A DNA stretch of 64,000 bases, taken from positions 744,001 through 808,000 of the forward strand of contig OZ246975.1 in assembly GCA_965232485.1 (NCBI GenBank), read 5' to 3'. Below the pieces are notes generated by a model that was given only the letters and a program-made list of their open reading frames with translations, searched no databases and was not told where the DNA came from. Within the stretch, counting starts at the first letter, position 1. Each line of letters starts with the position of its first letter. The position numbers and the translations under genes are program-made. Source of the DNA: VXPQ01 sp965232485. Lineage in GTDB: Bacteria > Bacteroidota > Rhodothermia > Rhodothermales > VXPQ01. Below, one piece after another: positions 7,888 through 17,258 of the stretch.

Positions 7888-9111
7888 ATGACTTGCACGA
7901 ACGCATCGCCCGAACAACATATCGAACGCATCGACGTAGCCCGCGTTCGCCGGGACACGCCCGGATGCGAAAAGGTCGTGCATTTCAACAATGCCGGGGC
8001 GTCGCTCATGCCGACGCCGGTGCTTGAGGCCTCCCTGGCGCATTTGCAGCTGGAAGCGCGCATAGGCGGATACGAAGCCGCCGAAGAAGCGCAAGCCCGA
8101 CATGCAGCGGTATACCGGAGCATTGCCGCGCTGCTGAATGCTTCCCCGGAAGAAATTGCGCTGTCCGATAGCGCCACGCGCGCATGGCGACTGGCCTTCG
8201 AGAGCCTGCCGATCCCGCGCGGCGGAAAAATTCTTACCACCCGCGCCGCCTACGCCAGCAATTTCATCGCCTTTCTGCACCGCGCCCGCAAAGACGGCCT
8301 GGAAATAGACGTAGCGCCCTGCAACGAGGCCGGTGATCTCGACCTGGACGCCTTCGAACGCCGCATCGACAAGGGCGCGGCGCTGATCGCCCTGACGCAC
8401 ATCCCCACGAACGGCGGCGCCGTCTACCCGGCCGAAGCCGTCGGCCGAATCGCCCGCAAGCATGGCGTACCCTACTTGCTGGACGCTTGCCAATCCGCCG
8501 GGCAATGGCCGCTCGACGTAACGCGAATCGGTTGCGACATGCTCTCCGCCACGGGCCGAAAATTCTTGCGGGCTCCGCGCGGCACGGGATTTCTTTATGT
8601 CCGCCGCGCCTTTCGCGAGCGCCTGGAGCCGCCCATACCGGACCTGCACAGCGCCACATGGACCGCCCCCGACGAGTACCGCCCCTGCAACGACATGCGC
8701 GCCTTCGAAATGTGGGAGTCCAGCATGGCCATGCAACTGGGGTTGGGCGCCGCCGTCGATTATGCGCTGGACGTTGGGCTGGACGCCATCCGGGACCGCA
8801 TCCAGACCCTTGCCGACCTGCTTCGCAATCGCCTTCGCGCCTTGCCCGGCGTCTGCGTGCGGGATACGGGAACGGACCAATGCGGCGTCGTGACCTTCGA
8901 CGTAGCCCGCATCGCAGCGCAGGAGATCAAGGCGCGCCTCCGGGAGCAATCCATGCACGTTACGGCGTCCCTGCCCTCGCATACCCTGCTCGACGCCATG
9001 GAGCGCCATCTTCCCGACATGGTGCGCGCCTCCGTGCATTACTACAACACAGCGTCGGAAATCGACCGGTTCTGCGACGCAATCTCCGACATCTCATCGC
9101 GCGACGCATGA
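7888..9111 (+). CDS. PLP-dependent class V aminotransferase (Csd/isopenicillin-N-epimerase type)
   Basis: A 407-residue fold-type I PLP enzyme. Visible landmarks are the substrate loop HFNNAGASLMP, the cofactor Asp in YLLDACQSAGQWPLDV, and the Schiff-base lysine in SATGRKFLRAPRGTGFLYV (Lys225 from the chosen start). That GRKF.RAPRGTGFLYV block is typical of the isopenicillin N epimerase/EgtE-like branch rather than true SufS. ATG 7858 is an alternative start; anything earlier would run into the tRNA-Arg gene. The stop overlaps the start of the next gene (ATGA), so the enzyme and the exporter are translationally coupled, and the transporter may move a product or substrate of the enzyme (inference). 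Confidence 0.85.
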   Translation: MTCTNASPEQHIERIDVARVRRDTPGCEKVVHFNNAGASLMPTPVLEASLAHLQLEARIGGYEAAEEAQARHAAVYRSIAALLNASPEEIALSDSATRAWRLAFESLPIPRGGKILTTRAAYASNFIAFLHRARKDGLEIDVAPCNEAGDLDLDAFERRIDKGAALIALTHIPTNGGAVYPAEAVGRIARKHGVPYLLDACQSAGQWPLDVTRIGCDMLSATGRKFLRAPRGTGFLYVRRAFRERLEPPIPDLHSATWTAPDEYRPCNDMRAFEMWESSMAMQLGLGAAVDYALDVGLDAIRDRIQTLADLLRNRLRALPGVCVRDTGTDQCGVVTFDVARIAAQEIKARLREQSMHVTASLPSHTLLDAMERHLPDMVRASVHYYNTASEIDRFCDAISDISSRDA

Positions 9112-10400
9112 CCCCCGGCGCAAAACATTCCCGAAGCGCAGTCGCCGCATGGGCCACGTACGACTTCGCCAATTCCGCGTTTACGACACTCGTCGTGACG
9201 TTTGTTTTCGCCACGTATTTCACGAACGAAATTGCCGAAAACGCCGTGTCCGGCACGGCGCTCTGGTCGCGCGCCATCGCCTTGTCCCAGGTTGCCGTGG
9301 CGCTGCTTTCGCCCTGGCTGGGGCTTCTTGCAGACCAAAACGGACTGCGCAAGCGATTCCTTCTGTGCTCCACGCTGCTATGCATCGCCGCCTCGACGGC
9401 GTTGTATTTTGCGGGACCGGGGGACGTGCTGTTCGCCCTCGTCGTATTCGCGGCGGGCAACATCGCGTTCGAACTGGCGAATGTTTTCTACAATGCGTTC
9501 CTGCCCGAACTGGCTCCGTCCCAACGGATCGGGCGCATTTCGGGCTATGGGTGGGCGCTGGGATACGCAGGCGGCTTGTGTTGCCTGCTGATCGGCTACT
9601 TTGTGCTTATCGATCCGGAAACGCCTCCATTCGGACTCCTCCGGGAAACGGGAGCGCACGTGCGGGCCTCCAACCTGCTCGTGGCCGCCTGGTACGGCGT
9701 CTTTTCACTGCCCCTGTTTCTGGCGCTGAAGGAATCCCGTCCCGCAAACCGGCTGGCCGCCGGAAAGGCCCTGAGCGCTTCCGTACGGGACCTGGGCCGG
9801 GCGTTGCGCGAAGTGCGCCACTCCAAAGACCTGTTCCGGCTCCTCCTTGCCCGGCTGGTTTACAACGACGGCCTCATCACGCTTTTTGCGTTCGGCGGCG
9901 TCTACGCCACGGGCACGCTCGGATTTTCCACGGAAGATATTTTTCTCTTCGGGATCGTGCTGAACGTGGCTGCGGGCGCAGGCGCCTGGGCTTTCGGTTA
10001 TCTGGACGATCGCATCGGCGGACGCGCCACCATTCTCGCGAGCCTTGCGGCGCTTACGCTGGGAACCATCGTTGCGGTGCTTGCCGACAGCGCCGGCCTG
10101 TTCTGGGCCGCCGCGATTCTCGGGGGCCTATGCGCCGGCCCCAATCAGTCTGCAAGCCGCTCGCTCATGGGCCGATTCATTCCCGCCGGAAAAGAAAACG
10201 AGTATTACGGCCTGTTCGCCTTCTCGGGAAAAGCCACGGCCTTCCTCGGTCCCCTGCTGCTGGGCGGCGTAACGAGCCTGTTCGATAGCCAGCGAGCCGG
10301 GATGGCTACCGTGGCGGCGTTCTTCATTGTGGGGGCGCTCCTCCTCCTGCGCGTCAACGAAACGCGGGGGATGGCCAGCGCCCAGCCGCAGGAAACGTAA
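9108..10400 (+). CDS. MFS transporter, UMF1/Atg22-like
   Basis: A 430-residue inner-membrane protein with about 12 hydrophobic segments. The N-terminus AWATYDFANSAFTTLVVTFVFATYF is the hallmark of the UMF1 (Atg22-like) family of major facilitator proteins; GLLADQNGLRKRFL is the loop 2-3 motif, and GPNQSASRSLMGRFIPAGKENEYYGLF is the conserved C-terminal loop. Yeast Atg22 exports amino acids from the vacuole; bacterial substrates are mostly unknown. The start ATG overlaps the stop of the aminotransferase gene, so both are expressed together. Confidence 0.88.
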   Translation: MTPGAKHSRSAVAAWATYDFANSAFTTLVVTFVFATYFTNEIAENAVSGTALWSRAIALSQVAVALLSPWLGLLADQNGLRKRFLLCSTLLCIAASTALYFAGPGDVLFALVVFAAGNIAFELANVFYNAFLPELAPSQRIGRISGYGWALGYAGGLCCLLIGYFVLIDPETPPFGLLRETGAHVRASNLLVAAWYGVFSLPLFLALKESRPANRLAAGKALSASVRDLGRALREVRHSKDLFRLLLARLVYNDGLITLFAFGGVYATGTLGFSTEDIFLFGIVLNVAAGAGAWAFGYLDDRIGGRATILASLAALTLGTIVAVLADSAGLFWAAAILGGLCAGPNQSASRSLMGRFIPAGKENEYYGLFAFSGKATAFLGPLLLGGVTSLFDSQRAGMATVAAFFIVGALLLLRVNETRGMASAQPQET

Positions 10401-10408
10401 AATCCGGC

Positions 10409-10858
10409 CTACTCCCCCCGTTCCTCCACCTGCCGCACGCGGGCGATCTGCCGCAGATTCCAGTCGTCCTCTCCAAACGACGTATCGAACCAGCGATCCA
10501 GTATTTCCCGAAGTATGGCGGGCGACGTAGCGCGCAGGCTTAACGCCAGCACATTGGCGTGATTCCAGATGCGGGCTCCCCTCGCCGTCTCGCCGTCGCC
10601 GCACAACGCCGCGCGCACGCCGGGCGCCTTGTTGGCCACGATAGCGCAACCCGTGCCCGTCCAGCACAACACAATGGCCTCGTCCGCCTCGCCCCGACGC
10701 AACGCCCCGATCGCTTGCATCGTGATTTCCGGCCAATCCGCGGCGCCTTCGTTGCTTTCAGGTCCGAAGTACACGGGTTCGTGTCCCCGCCGCTCAAGTT
10801 CCTGGAGCAGGGTTTCGACAAGGGGCAACCTTTCGTCTGTGCTGACTGCAATGCGCAT
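10409..10858 (-). CDS. RpiB/LacA/LacB family sugar-phosphate isomerase
   Basis: A 149-residue protein with the RpiB fold: N-terminal MRIAVSTDE, GHEPVYFGP, the anion-binding loop region TGTGCAIVANKAPGVRAALC, and the HANVLALSLR block that supplies a conserved His and Asn. Classic RpiB has CGTGIG at the active site, with the Cys as the catalytic base. Here the order is LCWTGTGC, an extra Trp between Cys and the GTG loop, so the substrate may differ from ribose 5-phosphate. Family length is normal. It converges on the MFS gene with 8 bases between stops. Confidence 0.85.
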   Translation of the reverse strand: MRIAVSTDERLPLVETLLQELERRGHEPVYFGPESNEGAADWPEITMQAIGALRRGEADEAIVLCWTGTGCAIVANKAPGVRAALCGDGETARGARIWNHANVLALSLRATSPAILREILDRWFDTSFGEDDWNLRQIARVRQVEERGE

Positions 10859-11045
10859 GGCCCATGCAAAAAATCTGTCCGAATGCCGACATAGACCAGC
10901 GCGCCCGATCGCTCGCGGCCTCGCGCGATCCGTATTTCCCGAACAACAATAACGGCGCGCGCTCTTGTGAACCAGCGGGGCGGTAATTAGTTTTTACAGC
11001 CCGCTATTTCGAACGATCGTTTTTTGCATTGTCCGCCTCGCTCCC

Positions 11046-11867
11046 ATGCCCGACATCCCCACAGTCCGACGCATTGCAGAATTTCTCGAAGCCTGGGCGC
11101 CCCTGTCGTCGGCCATGTCGTACGACAATGTCGGATTGCAAGTCGGCAACCCCGACGCAGAGATCCGCACCGCCTTGCTCGGCCTGGATATGACGCCGGA
11201 ATTGCTTGCTGAAGCAAAGGAGCTCGAAGCCGCGCTGATCGTGACCCACCACCCGCTCCTGTTTCGTCCCGTGCATGCCGTTACGACGGAAGCCTATGTT
11301 CCCAACCTGGTCTGGCGGCTCGCGGCGGAAAACATCGCGCTGTACAGCATCCACACGAACCTCGACGCGGCTTCGGGAGGGGTGTCGTTCGCCCTGGCCC
11401 ATCAGCTGGGGGTCGAAAACGCCGAATTCCTCCAGCCTTCCGAAAACGGCGACACCGGCTTCGGGGCCATCGGATCGTTGCCGGCGCCCGTTCCCTTGCA
11501 GGCCTTCCTCGGCGTCGTGGCCGACCGACTCGGAACGCCCGCCTTGCGTTATGCAGGCGACCCGGAGGCGCTCGTGCGGCGCATAGCCGTGTGCGGCGGC
11601 TCTGGCGGCAGTCTGATCGACGAAGCAACCGCCCGCGGCGCGGACGCCTTCGTCACAGCGGATATCAAATATCACGATTTCTTCAATACGCTCGACGCGC
11701 AAGGACGGCCCCGGCTCGCCTTGATCGACGCCGGACACTACGAAACGGAAAAAGGCGCGGAACGCCTGCTGCTCGAAGCGCTGACGAAACAATTCCCGCA
11801 AACCGCATGGAAGCGTACGCGCACAAACACAAGTCCCGCGCGAACTTTTATAGCCTCGGGACGTTAG
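11046..11867 (+). CDS. Nif3-like dinuclear metal-centre protein (DUF34)
   Basis: A 273-residue cytosolic protein of the NIF3/YbgI family, a hexameric ring protein with a two-metal site; the cellular reaction is not settled and older 'GTP cyclohydrolase' labels are doubtful. Metal ligands visible are VTHHPLLF, IHTNLD and DAGHYETE. It is the short form without the inserted PII-like domain. The DUF164 coiled-coil gene follows 61 bases downstream on the same strand; these two families are neighbours in many genomes. Confidence 0.92.
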   Translation: MPDIPTVRRIAEFLEAWAPLSSAMSYDNVGLQVGNPDAEIRTALLGLDMTPELLAEAKELEAALIVTHHPLLFRPVHAVTTEAYVPNLVWRLAAENIALYSIHTNLDAASGGVSFALAHQLGVENAEFLQPSENGDTGFGAIGSLPAPVPLQAFLGVVADRLGTPALRYAGDPEALVRRIAVCGGSGGSLIDEATARGADAFVTADIKYHDFFNTLDAQGRPRLALIDAGHYETEKGAERLLLEALTKQFPQTAWKRTRTNTSPARTFIASGR

Positions 11868-11928
11868 CAGATGTCTATATCTGTTCATCCCCAAAGATTT
11901 CTCTTCGAGATACATCCCTGTATACGAC

Positions 11929-12687
11929 ATGCCCACAGCCCAGGAGACGAGCACCGGCGAACAACTGCGATCCCTGATCTGTCTCCAGTACATCGACAGC
12001 GAAATCGACAAGATCGAAAAACTGCGGGGCGATCTGCCGGAAGAAATTCGAGACCTTCGGGACGAAAAGGCAGGCCTTGCGATACGCATTGAGAAGTTCA
12101 AACAGGAAGAAGCCCAGAACGAAGAGGACAAAGTCTCGTCCGACACCAGCGTCAAGGACGCCGAAATGCTCATTGCGCGGTATGAGGAGCAGCAACTCCA
12201 GGTGCGAAACAACCGGGAATACGACGCGCTCACCAAGGAAATCGAAGCGCAAAAGCAGCGTATCGAGGATGCGAAGCGGCGCATGGAGGAAATCGGCCTG
12301 AACGAAGACGCGCACCGGGCTGCTATCGAGGAGGCAGAGACCCGCATGAAGGAGCTGGACGAACTACTCGTTACGAAAGAGCGGGATTTGAAGGAAGTGC
12401 TGGACGACACCAAGCAGGAACAGGCGCATCTGGAGAAAAAGCGGGGCGAGGCCGCCAAAAACGTGGCCGCCCGGTATTTGCTGGCCTATGAGCGGCTGCG
12501 GGAACGACTTCCCGACGGGCGGGCCGTAGTGCCGATCGAACGGGGCGCGGCGGGCGGATTCGCCGTGCCGCCGCAACGCCAGGTTGAAATTCGCCAGGGC
12601 AACCGCATCGTGGCCTGCGAACACACGGGACGAATCATCGTGGACGGCGATCTCTTCGCCGAAACCGCCCAGGCAACAAATCTGTAG
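11929..12687 (+). CDS. DUF164/CT398-type coiled-coil protein with degenerate zinc ribbon
   Basis: A 252-residue protein. Residues about 10-195 form a long antiparallel coiled coil rich in Glu/Lys heptads. The C-terminus corresponds to the C4 zinc ribbon of this family (normally CxxC ... CEHCGR). Here the first pair reads GAAGG and the second CEHTGR, leaving one cysteine, so zinc binding is probably lost. The VPPQRQVEIRQGNRIVACEHTGRII layout confirms the family. A link with the Nif3-like gene upstream is conserved in many bacteria. Function unknown; a scaffold or RNA-associated role has been suggested for relatives. Confidence 0.85.
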   Translation: MPTAQETSTGEQLRSLICLQYIDSEIDKIEKLRGDLPEEIRDLRDEKAGLAIRIEKFKQEEAQNEEDKVSSDTSVKDAEMLIARYEEQQLQVRNNREYDALTKEIEAQKQRIEDAKRRMEEIGLNEDAHRAAIEEAETRMKELDELLVTKERDLKEVLDDTKQEQAHLEKKRGEAAKNVAARYLLAYERLRERLPDGRAVVPIERGAAGGFAVPPQRQVEIRQGNRIVACEHTGRIIVDGDLFAETAQATNL

Positions 12688-12706
12688 CCGGGTCGTAAGA
12701 ATTTTC

Positions 12707-13143
<437 letters not shown>

Positions 13144-13146
13144 TGA

Positions 13147-13222
13147 GGATACGCTGATTAAGCCCATACAGATCAGCGGCCGCGCGGCGCGCGCCGGCAA
13201 GGAATGACGAAGCAGCGTATCC
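13147..13222. repeat. 76-bp MITE derivative
   Basis: Starts GGATACGCTGATTAAGCCC and ends GCAGCGTATCC, an inverted pair of the IS5-type terminus. The inside keeps GGCAAGGAATGACGAAG, a block present in both 255-bp copies, so this is an internally deleted member. Flanks are TTGA and CTTA, not a perfect duplication. It fills the gap between rnpB and the secG stop codon at 13224. Confidence 0.7.
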
Positions 13223-13223
13223 C

Positions 13224-13577
13224 TTATTCGTCGGCGGGAACCGGCTCCGGCATAGCCGGCAATTCCTGCTGCTCCCCGACCGGCGGAGCGATGGGCCCGG
13301 TTTGTTCTTCCTGCGCCCGTTGCTGAATAACGCTTTCCTGCGTCTGGGCCTCTCTGATCGCGAAATTCGACACGACGCAAAGCACGATAAAAAGCGTAGC
13401 CAGTATCCAGGTCGCCTTTTCGAGTACGTCCGGCGCCTGGCGCGTGCCCAGAATCTGTTGCGTGGCGCCGCCTGAGGCGATGCCGGCCAGCCCGCCGCCC
13501 TTGCCGCTCTGCACAAGCACTACCAGCGTAATCAGAATCGCTATCAAAGCGATCAGTGAGATAATGAACGTAAACAT
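13224..13577 (-). CDS. secG: preprotein translocase subunit SecG
   Basis: Inner-membrane SecYEG subunit, 117 residues. Two membrane helices (FIISLIALIAILITLVVLVQ and ATWILATLFIVLCVVSNFAI) surround the conserved cytosolic loop SGKGGGLAGIASGGATQQILGTRQAPDVLEKATW. The C-terminal tail is long and Glu/Pro/Gln rich, as is common in Bacteroidota SecG. The stop codon directly follows the end of a MITE derivative. Confidence 0.95.
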   Translation of the reverse strand: MFTFIISLIALIAILITLVVLVQSGKGGGLAGIASGGATQQILGTRQAPDVLEKATWILATLFIVLCVVSNFAIREAQTQESVIQQRAQEEQTGPIAPPVGEQQELPAMPEPVPADE

Positions 13578-13673
13578 GTCGCCGCGTCGTTGACTGTGGA
13601 ATCGTAGCCCGTTGCGCCGCGCCCGTTGGATCAGGGCCGCACATCAGGTTAATTCAATACGCCGAACGCTGCC

Positions 13674-14285
13674 TCAGGATCCGGGCGCCGCCGCCGAAAG
13701 CGTTTCTTCTTGTCCCGGCCGTTTGTCCGGGGCCTGTTTCCGCTGCTCCAGATGGCGCTGCGCATAAAGCAAGGTCAACGCAGATTTCATATCGACAATG
13801 CCGCCTTCGAAGACCTGTTGCAGCGCCTGCTCGAACGGCATGGACACCACGTCCATGAATTCGCCTTGCTCCAGGCGCTGCGCGCCCACCTGCACAAGGT
13901 CCTCCGCAAGATACAGGTGAATGATCTCGTTGCTGTACCCGAGGCACGGAAAAAGCGCGCCCAACCGGGTAAAGGAGGTCGCGCGCCATCCGGTTTCTTC
14001 CTCCAGTTCGCGGGCCGCCGCCTCGGCCGGATCTTCGCCCGGCTTGTCCAGTTTGCCCGCGGGCACTTCAAGGAACGCGCTTTGGGCCGGATACCGGAAC
14101 TGACGCACCAGCAACGTCGAAGCATCCGGAAAGAGCGGCGCCGCGGCGGACGCCCCGGGGTGATCGATCCATTCCCGCGCTCCTTCCTTTCCGTCCGGAA
14201 GGAGCACCCGGTCTCGATACACCTTCAGCAACTTGCCGTCGAATATTTGTTCGGACGAACGTTTTTGTTCAATAAGATGCTGCAT
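13674..14285 (-). CDS. Nudix hydrolase, ADP-ribose pyrophosphatase-like
   Basis: A 203-residue cytosolic hydrolase. The complete Nudix box (GKLDKPGEDPAEAAARELEE followed by ETGW) lies at residues about 77-100. The N-terminal block (FDGKLLKVYRDRVLLPDG ... EWIDHPGAS) and the upstream VRQFRYP...EVPAG segment are typical of NudF/ADP-ribose pyrophosphatases. ATG 14285 is chosen because the family similarity starts there; the frame is open further upstream into the Omp85 gene's 3' part. It lies just downstream of the Omp85 gene on the same strand, but the two reading frames are not otherwise linked. Confidence 0.88.
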   Translation of the reverse strand: MQHLIEQKRSSEQIFDGKLLKVYRDRVLLPDGKEGAREWIDHPGASAAAPLFPDASTLLVRQFRYPAQSAFLEVPAGKLDKPGEDPAEAAARELEEETGWRATSFTRLGALFPCLGYSNEIIHLYLAEDLVQVGAQRLEQGEFMDVVSMPFEQALQQVFEGGIVDMKSALTLLYAQRHLEQRKQAPDKRPGQEETLSAAAPGS

Positions 14286-14427
14286 AATGAAAAATAGATG
14301 GACGGGCTGGACGGGCCAAAGCGCCTCTCCGAACGCGCGCGGCGGCATATGGGTCCCTCTTTGCCGGCGCAATGCAATGCGCCGATCCGCTGCAAAGCAA
14401 CGCAATAACAGATATTCTGACCGGCCG

Positions 14428-16104
14428 TCACAGTCCGAAGGAAATCCCCGCATGGATGCGGATGTCCCCCGGCCCGCTTTCGGGGTTCAGGGCCGCGCTC
14501 ATATTGACGAGCCCCGCCCCGGTCCGGAACCGCACGCCCACGCCATACCCCGGACGAATGCTCGTCATGCCCTGCGCGTCCGGGGTTTTCGGACGATCCA
14601 CATAGCCCGCATCGAAAAAGGCGTAGGCATATGAAACCGCATCAATCAATATCCGGTATTCGGCCAGCGCCCGGCCCACGATGCGCCCCGGAAATCGATC
14701 CTCGTCGTACCCCCGGAGCGTAGCCGCGCCGCCGAACCGAAACAAATCGCTTCGGTCGTATTCCGGGCTCAACAATACGCGCGCATCCATTCCGACCGCC
14801 AGCACGGATCGGGAAAATATCGGGATGAACCAGCGACCCGTCGCATGCAATCGCTGTTGCTCAAGAAGCGAGCGGCTACGCAGCGTATCCGCGCCAACCA
14901 CCTGCGACTCCGTGCGCTCCTTGCGTCCGCTTTCAAGATTCATCTCCACATAAAACCCCTGCGTGGGGTTCGAAAAATAGTCCAGGTGCGAAAAGCGTAC
15001 GCCCAGCCCGAAAAACCGCGCCTGGGCCGTGGGAGCCACCTGTCGCCCCTCCGGACCGATCCGAACGCCCGCCTGCCCCGGCGCCGTACGTTCCCGGCTG
15101 AATCCGGCGAATGCGCTCAGGCCGGGAGCAAGGTCGTAACTCAGTTGGCCGCGCCAGGCTCTTTTTCCATACGTGGAATCTTCTTCGAGGCCGGAAAAAC
15201 CGGCCTCCAGCCCCAGCGGAAGCCCAAAAGCAAATGGCCAGGACGCCGATACGTCGAGGCTCGTGACCTGATCCGGAAGCCGATTCAAACGCAAGGAGGC
15301 CGCGAGGCCCCGTCCGAACGGATTGCGAAGCGCAAGGCGCCCACTGCCCGTAATGCTGCCGCGCCGGCCCTCCTCCGAGGGCGGCAAATAGCCCAGCGCC
15401 AGGTCGAAGGCGCCGGGCGGTCCTTCTTCTATGGGGATGCGCACCACGGCGGTCGTATCGGCGGCGATGCGCAACGTCGGGCGGCCTGTGGTTTCGAAGA
15501 GTTCCTTGCCTTCAATGCGGCGGCGAAGGCGCTCCGCATCGAACCGAAGAATTTTTTCGCCCGGCTTCATGCCCGCGAGGCGGGCTGCGAGCTGCGGTTG
15601 CGTGCGGCGAGCGCCCTCCAGTTCGAACCGCCGCAGCGCGACCGCCGGTCCAGGTTCCACGCGCAGCGTAACCGCCAGCCGATCCGCCGCGTCGCCGGAC
15701 GGCCCAATCATTTCCACCGAAGCTGTGGCGAGCGGAAGCCCCTCCCGTTCAAGCGTCGACAACACGCGTCCGATATCCGCCTCCAGCCGGCGCGGATCGA
15801 ATGGCGCATCCACGTCGAATGTCACATCCGCCTCCACCATGCGGAGACGCACCGGGTCCAGGCCGACAATGCGCACCTCGTCCAGCACAACCCGCGCGCT
15901 GTCTGGCGGCGAACCGAACGCATCCGCTTCGCCTGCGACGCCTTCCGCCGCTTCTCCGGGTACTTCAACAGGCGTTTTTCCAGGCAAAGCGGCGCACATC
16001 CTGTTTCCGGATTGCGCAAACGCCCCCGGAAGCAGAACCCCGAACGCCCCGCCGGTCAGAACCGCGCACAGGAGCGCCCGTACAAACCACGTTTCGATTC
16101 GCAT
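14428..16104 (-). CDS. Omp85/BamA-TamA family outer-membrane protein
   Basis: A 558-residue protein starting at ATG 16104 with a signal peptide (LLCAVLTGGAFGVLLPGAFAQ). POTRA-like repeats follow (VVLDEVRIVGLD...; VALRRFELEGARRTQPQLAARLAGMKPGEKI). The C-terminal half is a 16-strand-type barrel containing the family signature RGYDEDRFPGRIVG and ending in a hydrophobic strand (HAGISFGL). It is shorter than housekeeping BamA (about 800 residues) and has fewer POTRAs, so it is more likely a TamA-like or accessory insertase than the essential BamA. Divergent from mutY, with 8 bases between the two start codons. Confidence 0.85.
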   Translation of the reverse strand: MRIETWFVRALLCAVLTGGAFGVLLPGAFAQSGNRMCAALPGKTPVEVPGEAAEGVAGEADAFGSPPDSARVVLDEVRIVGLDPVRLRMVEADVTFDVDAPFDPRRLEADIGRVLSTLEREGLPLATASVEMIGPSGDAADRLAVTLRVEPGPAVALRRFELEGARRTQPQLAARLAGMKPGEKILRFDAERLRRRIEGKELFETTGRPTLRIAADTTAVVRIPIEEGPPGAFDLALGYLPPSEEGRRGSITGSGRLALRNPFGRGLAASLRLNRLPDQVTSLDVSASWPFAFGLPLGLEAGFSGLEEDSTYGKRAWRGQLSYDLAPGLSAFAGFSRERTAPGQAGVRIGPEGRQVAPTAQARFFGLGVRFSHLDYFSNPTQGFYVEMNLESGRKERTESQVVGADTLRSRSLLEQQRLHATGRWFIPIFSRSVLAVGMDARVLLSPEYDRSDLFRFGGAATLRGYDEDRFPGRIVGRALAEYRILIDAVSYAYAFFDAGYVDRPKTPDAQGMTSIRPGYGVGVRFRTGAGLVNMSAALNPESGPGDIRIHAGISFGL

Positions 16105-16112
16105 GGCCACGC

Positions 16113-17258
16113 ATGACAAAACGAGTCCCTTCGGCACACGTTCCGACAAACGCGGCGCACCGCCGCGCCTTCCGGAAAAATCTGCTTGCCTGGTACGACG
16201 CCAACCGCCGGGATATGCCGTGGCGGAATAGCTCCGACCCGTACCGCATCTGGTTGTCCGAAGTCATGCTCCAGCAGACCCGCGTGGATCAGGCGGAGCC
16301 GTACTACCGACGATTCACGGAGCGTTTTCCGACCGTCGAGCGGCTGGCCGCCGCGTCCCTCGACGACGTGCTGGCGTGCTGGGAAGGTCTCGGCTACTAT
16401 TCCCGCGCCCGCAATCTGCACAAGGCGGCCCGCCGCATCGTCGAGGCGTTCGGCGGACGCCTTCCCGATGAGGAACAGGCCATCCGTTCCCTTCCCGGCG
16501 TCGGACCGTACACTGCAGCCGCCGTCCTGTCGATCGCCTACGGGCAAGCCCTTCCCGCCCTTGACGGAAACGCCGTCCGGGTGCTGACGCGGGTATTCCG
16601 AATCGGCGAGGACGCCACGCGCGCGGCGACGCGCAAGCGCTTGCAAACCCTTGCCGCGCAACTCATAGAGCCGACGCGTCCGGGCGCGTTCAATCAGGCC
16701 GTCATGGAACTGGGAGCGAATGTGTGCAAGCCCGCCGCGCCCCAATGCAAAACCTGTCCCCTGCGCTCCGTCTGCGCCGCCGCCGATCAGGGAGATCCGG
16801 CGGCGTACCCCGTGACGCCGCCTCGCAAAAAGACGCCCCATGTCGATGTAGCGGCGGCCATCGTGTTCGACGAAGCCGGACGCCTGCTGGTATGCAAACG
16901 CCCCGAGGAGGCCATGCTGGGCGGGTTGTGGGAATTTCCCGGCGGCAGGCGAAAACCTGGCGAAATGCTGGAGGCTGCGTGTCGGCGCGCCGTGCGGGAA
17001 AAATGGCGCGTGGACATCGAGACGCACGGCCTGGCGCACCGGATTGCCCATGCGTATACCCATTTCCGCATCACGCTGCACGCTTTTCCGGCAACCATTG
17101 CGGCGGGCGCCCCCCGGGCGCCCGCGGGTCGGGCCTTCATGTGGGCAGACCGGGCCGAATTGCAAACCTTGGCGTTTTCCAGAACGGGACGCTTGCTCAT
17201 CGAGTACGTTTTCAGGGATGCTCCGATCAAAACCACTTCGCTCAGCGCGTCGCGTTAA
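16113..17258 (+). CDS. mutY: A/G-specific adenine glycosylase MutY
   Basis: Removes adenine mispaired with 8-oxoguanine. The 381-residue product has the catalytic Glu in SEVMLQQTRVD, the helix-hairpin-helix LPGVGPYTAAAV, the catalytic Asp in LDGNAVRVLTRVF, the [4Fe-4S] ligands C-x6-C-x2-C-x5-C (NVCKPAAPQCKTCPLRSVC), and a C-terminal Nudix-like recognition domain (GGLWEFPGGRRKPGE). The last dozen or so codons (DAPIKTTSLSASR) are encoded by a MITE remnant that also supplies the stop codon, so the original C-terminus has been replaced. Confidence 0.95.
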   Translation: MTKRVPSAHVPTNAAHRRAFRKNLLAWYDANRRDMPWRNSSDPYRIWLSEVMLQQTRVDQAEPYYRRFTERFPTVERLAAASLDDVLACWEGLGYYSRARNLHKAARRIVEAFGGRLPDEEQAIRSLPGVGPYTAAAVLSIAYGQALPALDGNAVRVLTRVFRIGEDATRAATRKRLQTLAAQLIEPTRPGAFNQAVMELGANVCKPAAPQCKTCPLRSVCAAADQGDPAAYPVTPPRKKTPHVDVAAAIVFDEAGRLLVCKRPEEAMLGGLWEFPGGRRKPGEMLEAACRRAVREKWRVDIETHGLAHRIAHAYTHFRITLHAFPATIAAGAPRAPAGRAFMWADRAELQTLAFSRTGRLLIEYVFRDAPIKTTSLSASR

